5,989 nucleotides of DNA from Acidimicrobiia bacterium (GTDB lineage Bacteria > Actinomycetota > Acidimicrobiia > Acidimicrobiales > Ilumatobacteraceae), in NCBI GenBank assembly GCA_009927565.1, contig RFMT01000304.1, positions 1-5,989 on the forward strand, given 5' to 3'. The notes beneath the pieces were generated by a model. That model worked only from the letters and a program-made list of their open reading frames with translations. It was not told the origin of the DNA and ran no database searches. Below, piece after piece: positions 5,828-5,989 of the stretch. Position 1 is the stretch's first letter, and every line of letters starts with the position of its first letter. Both the position numbers and the translations under genes were made by a program.

Positions 5828-5988
5828 TTGCGATTCCGATCTGCGTGATCAAGCCACCCTTGCAGCATCACAGCGGCCGCAATCTTGTCTACTATTCGTC
5901 TTCTTGCTTGGGCCTTCATGTTCGCTTGCATCATCGACTCGTTTGCGGTTTTTGAAGTCAGTCGCTCATCGTATGAATAGACCGGAAC
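5824..5988 (-). CDS. ruvX: RuvX/YqgF family protein (putative pre-16S rRNA nuclease / Holliday junction resolvase), C-terminal end
   Basis: The last 54 codons of a gene enter from the right edge and stop with TGA at 5826-5824. The residues include VPVYSYDERLTSKTAN, matching the family block PVxxxDERLTT with its conserved acidic residue. They are followed by RRRIVDKIAAAVMLQGWLD, matching the VDxxAAxxILQxYLD end of RuvX. The family is RNase H-like. It has been proposed to act as a Holliday junction resolvase and shown in E. coli to process the 5' end of 16S rRNA. The N-terminal half, with the first catalytic aspartate, lies outside the window. The stop overlaps the mltG start as ATGA, consistent with one operon. 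Confidence 0.93.
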   Translation of the reverse strand, partial: VPVYSYDERLTSKTANESMMQANMKAQARRRIVDKIAAAVMLQGWLDHADRNRK

Positions 5989-5989
5989 G

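Noticed and set aside
5435..5848. Open frame of 137 codons on the plus strand
   Set aside because: It is antisense to the N-terminal part of mltG and the ruvX end; its product has no recognisable motif and no credible start context.

Overview
The window is one compact stretch of chromosome in which every recognisable gene lies on the minus strand, so transcription runs from high to low coordinates. In transcription order it holds the end of ruvX, then mltG (in two frames), aroE, aroC, aroK, aroB (in two frames), aroQ and the first 164 codons of an Xaa-Pro peptidase. The order ruvX-mltG-aroE followed by aroC-aroK-aroB-aroQ-Xaa-Pro peptidase is, from general knowledge, the housekeeping arrangement of Actinomycetota (usually alaS upstream, efp and nusB downstream). 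Base composition looks close to 50% GC by eye, low for that phylum. Together with the protein style (MltG ending, peptidase N-terminus) this suggests a moderate-GC lineage such as a freshwater or marine Acidimicrobiia relative. The class-level placement is inference, and the sequence could come from a metagenome-derived genome.

Region by region: 5824-5988 is the RuvX C-terminus. 4626-5827 is MltG, a membrane-anchored endolytic murein transglycosylase, broken by a one-base frameshift near 5180. 3763-4629 is shikimate dehydrogenase. 3692-3762 is a 71-base gap, the only real intergenic space in the window. 2528-3691 is chorismate synthase, 1998-2531 shikimate kinase, and 978-2001 3-dehydroquinate synthase, broken by a one-base frameshift in a five-base homopolymer at 1289-1293. 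497-967 is type II dehydroquinase, and 1-492 is the Xaa-Pro peptidase N-terminal domain. Four true gene junctions are 4-base stop/start overlaps of the form NTGA, three of them with TTG or GTG starts, so the genes appear translationally coupled.

The five aro genes cover shikimate pathway steps 2 (AroB), 3 (AroQ), 4 (AroE), 5 (AroK) and 7 (AroC). DAHP synthase (step 1) and EPSP synthase AroA (step 6) must be encoded elsewhere. RuvX and MltG are unrelated housekeeping functions sharing the transcript.

I found no mobile element, CRISPR array, RNA gene, terminator or undescribed system. The points most worth checking are the two frameshifts, which look more like sequence errors than gene decay, the non-AUG overlapping starts, and a few departures from family motifs in AroQ, AroK and MltG.
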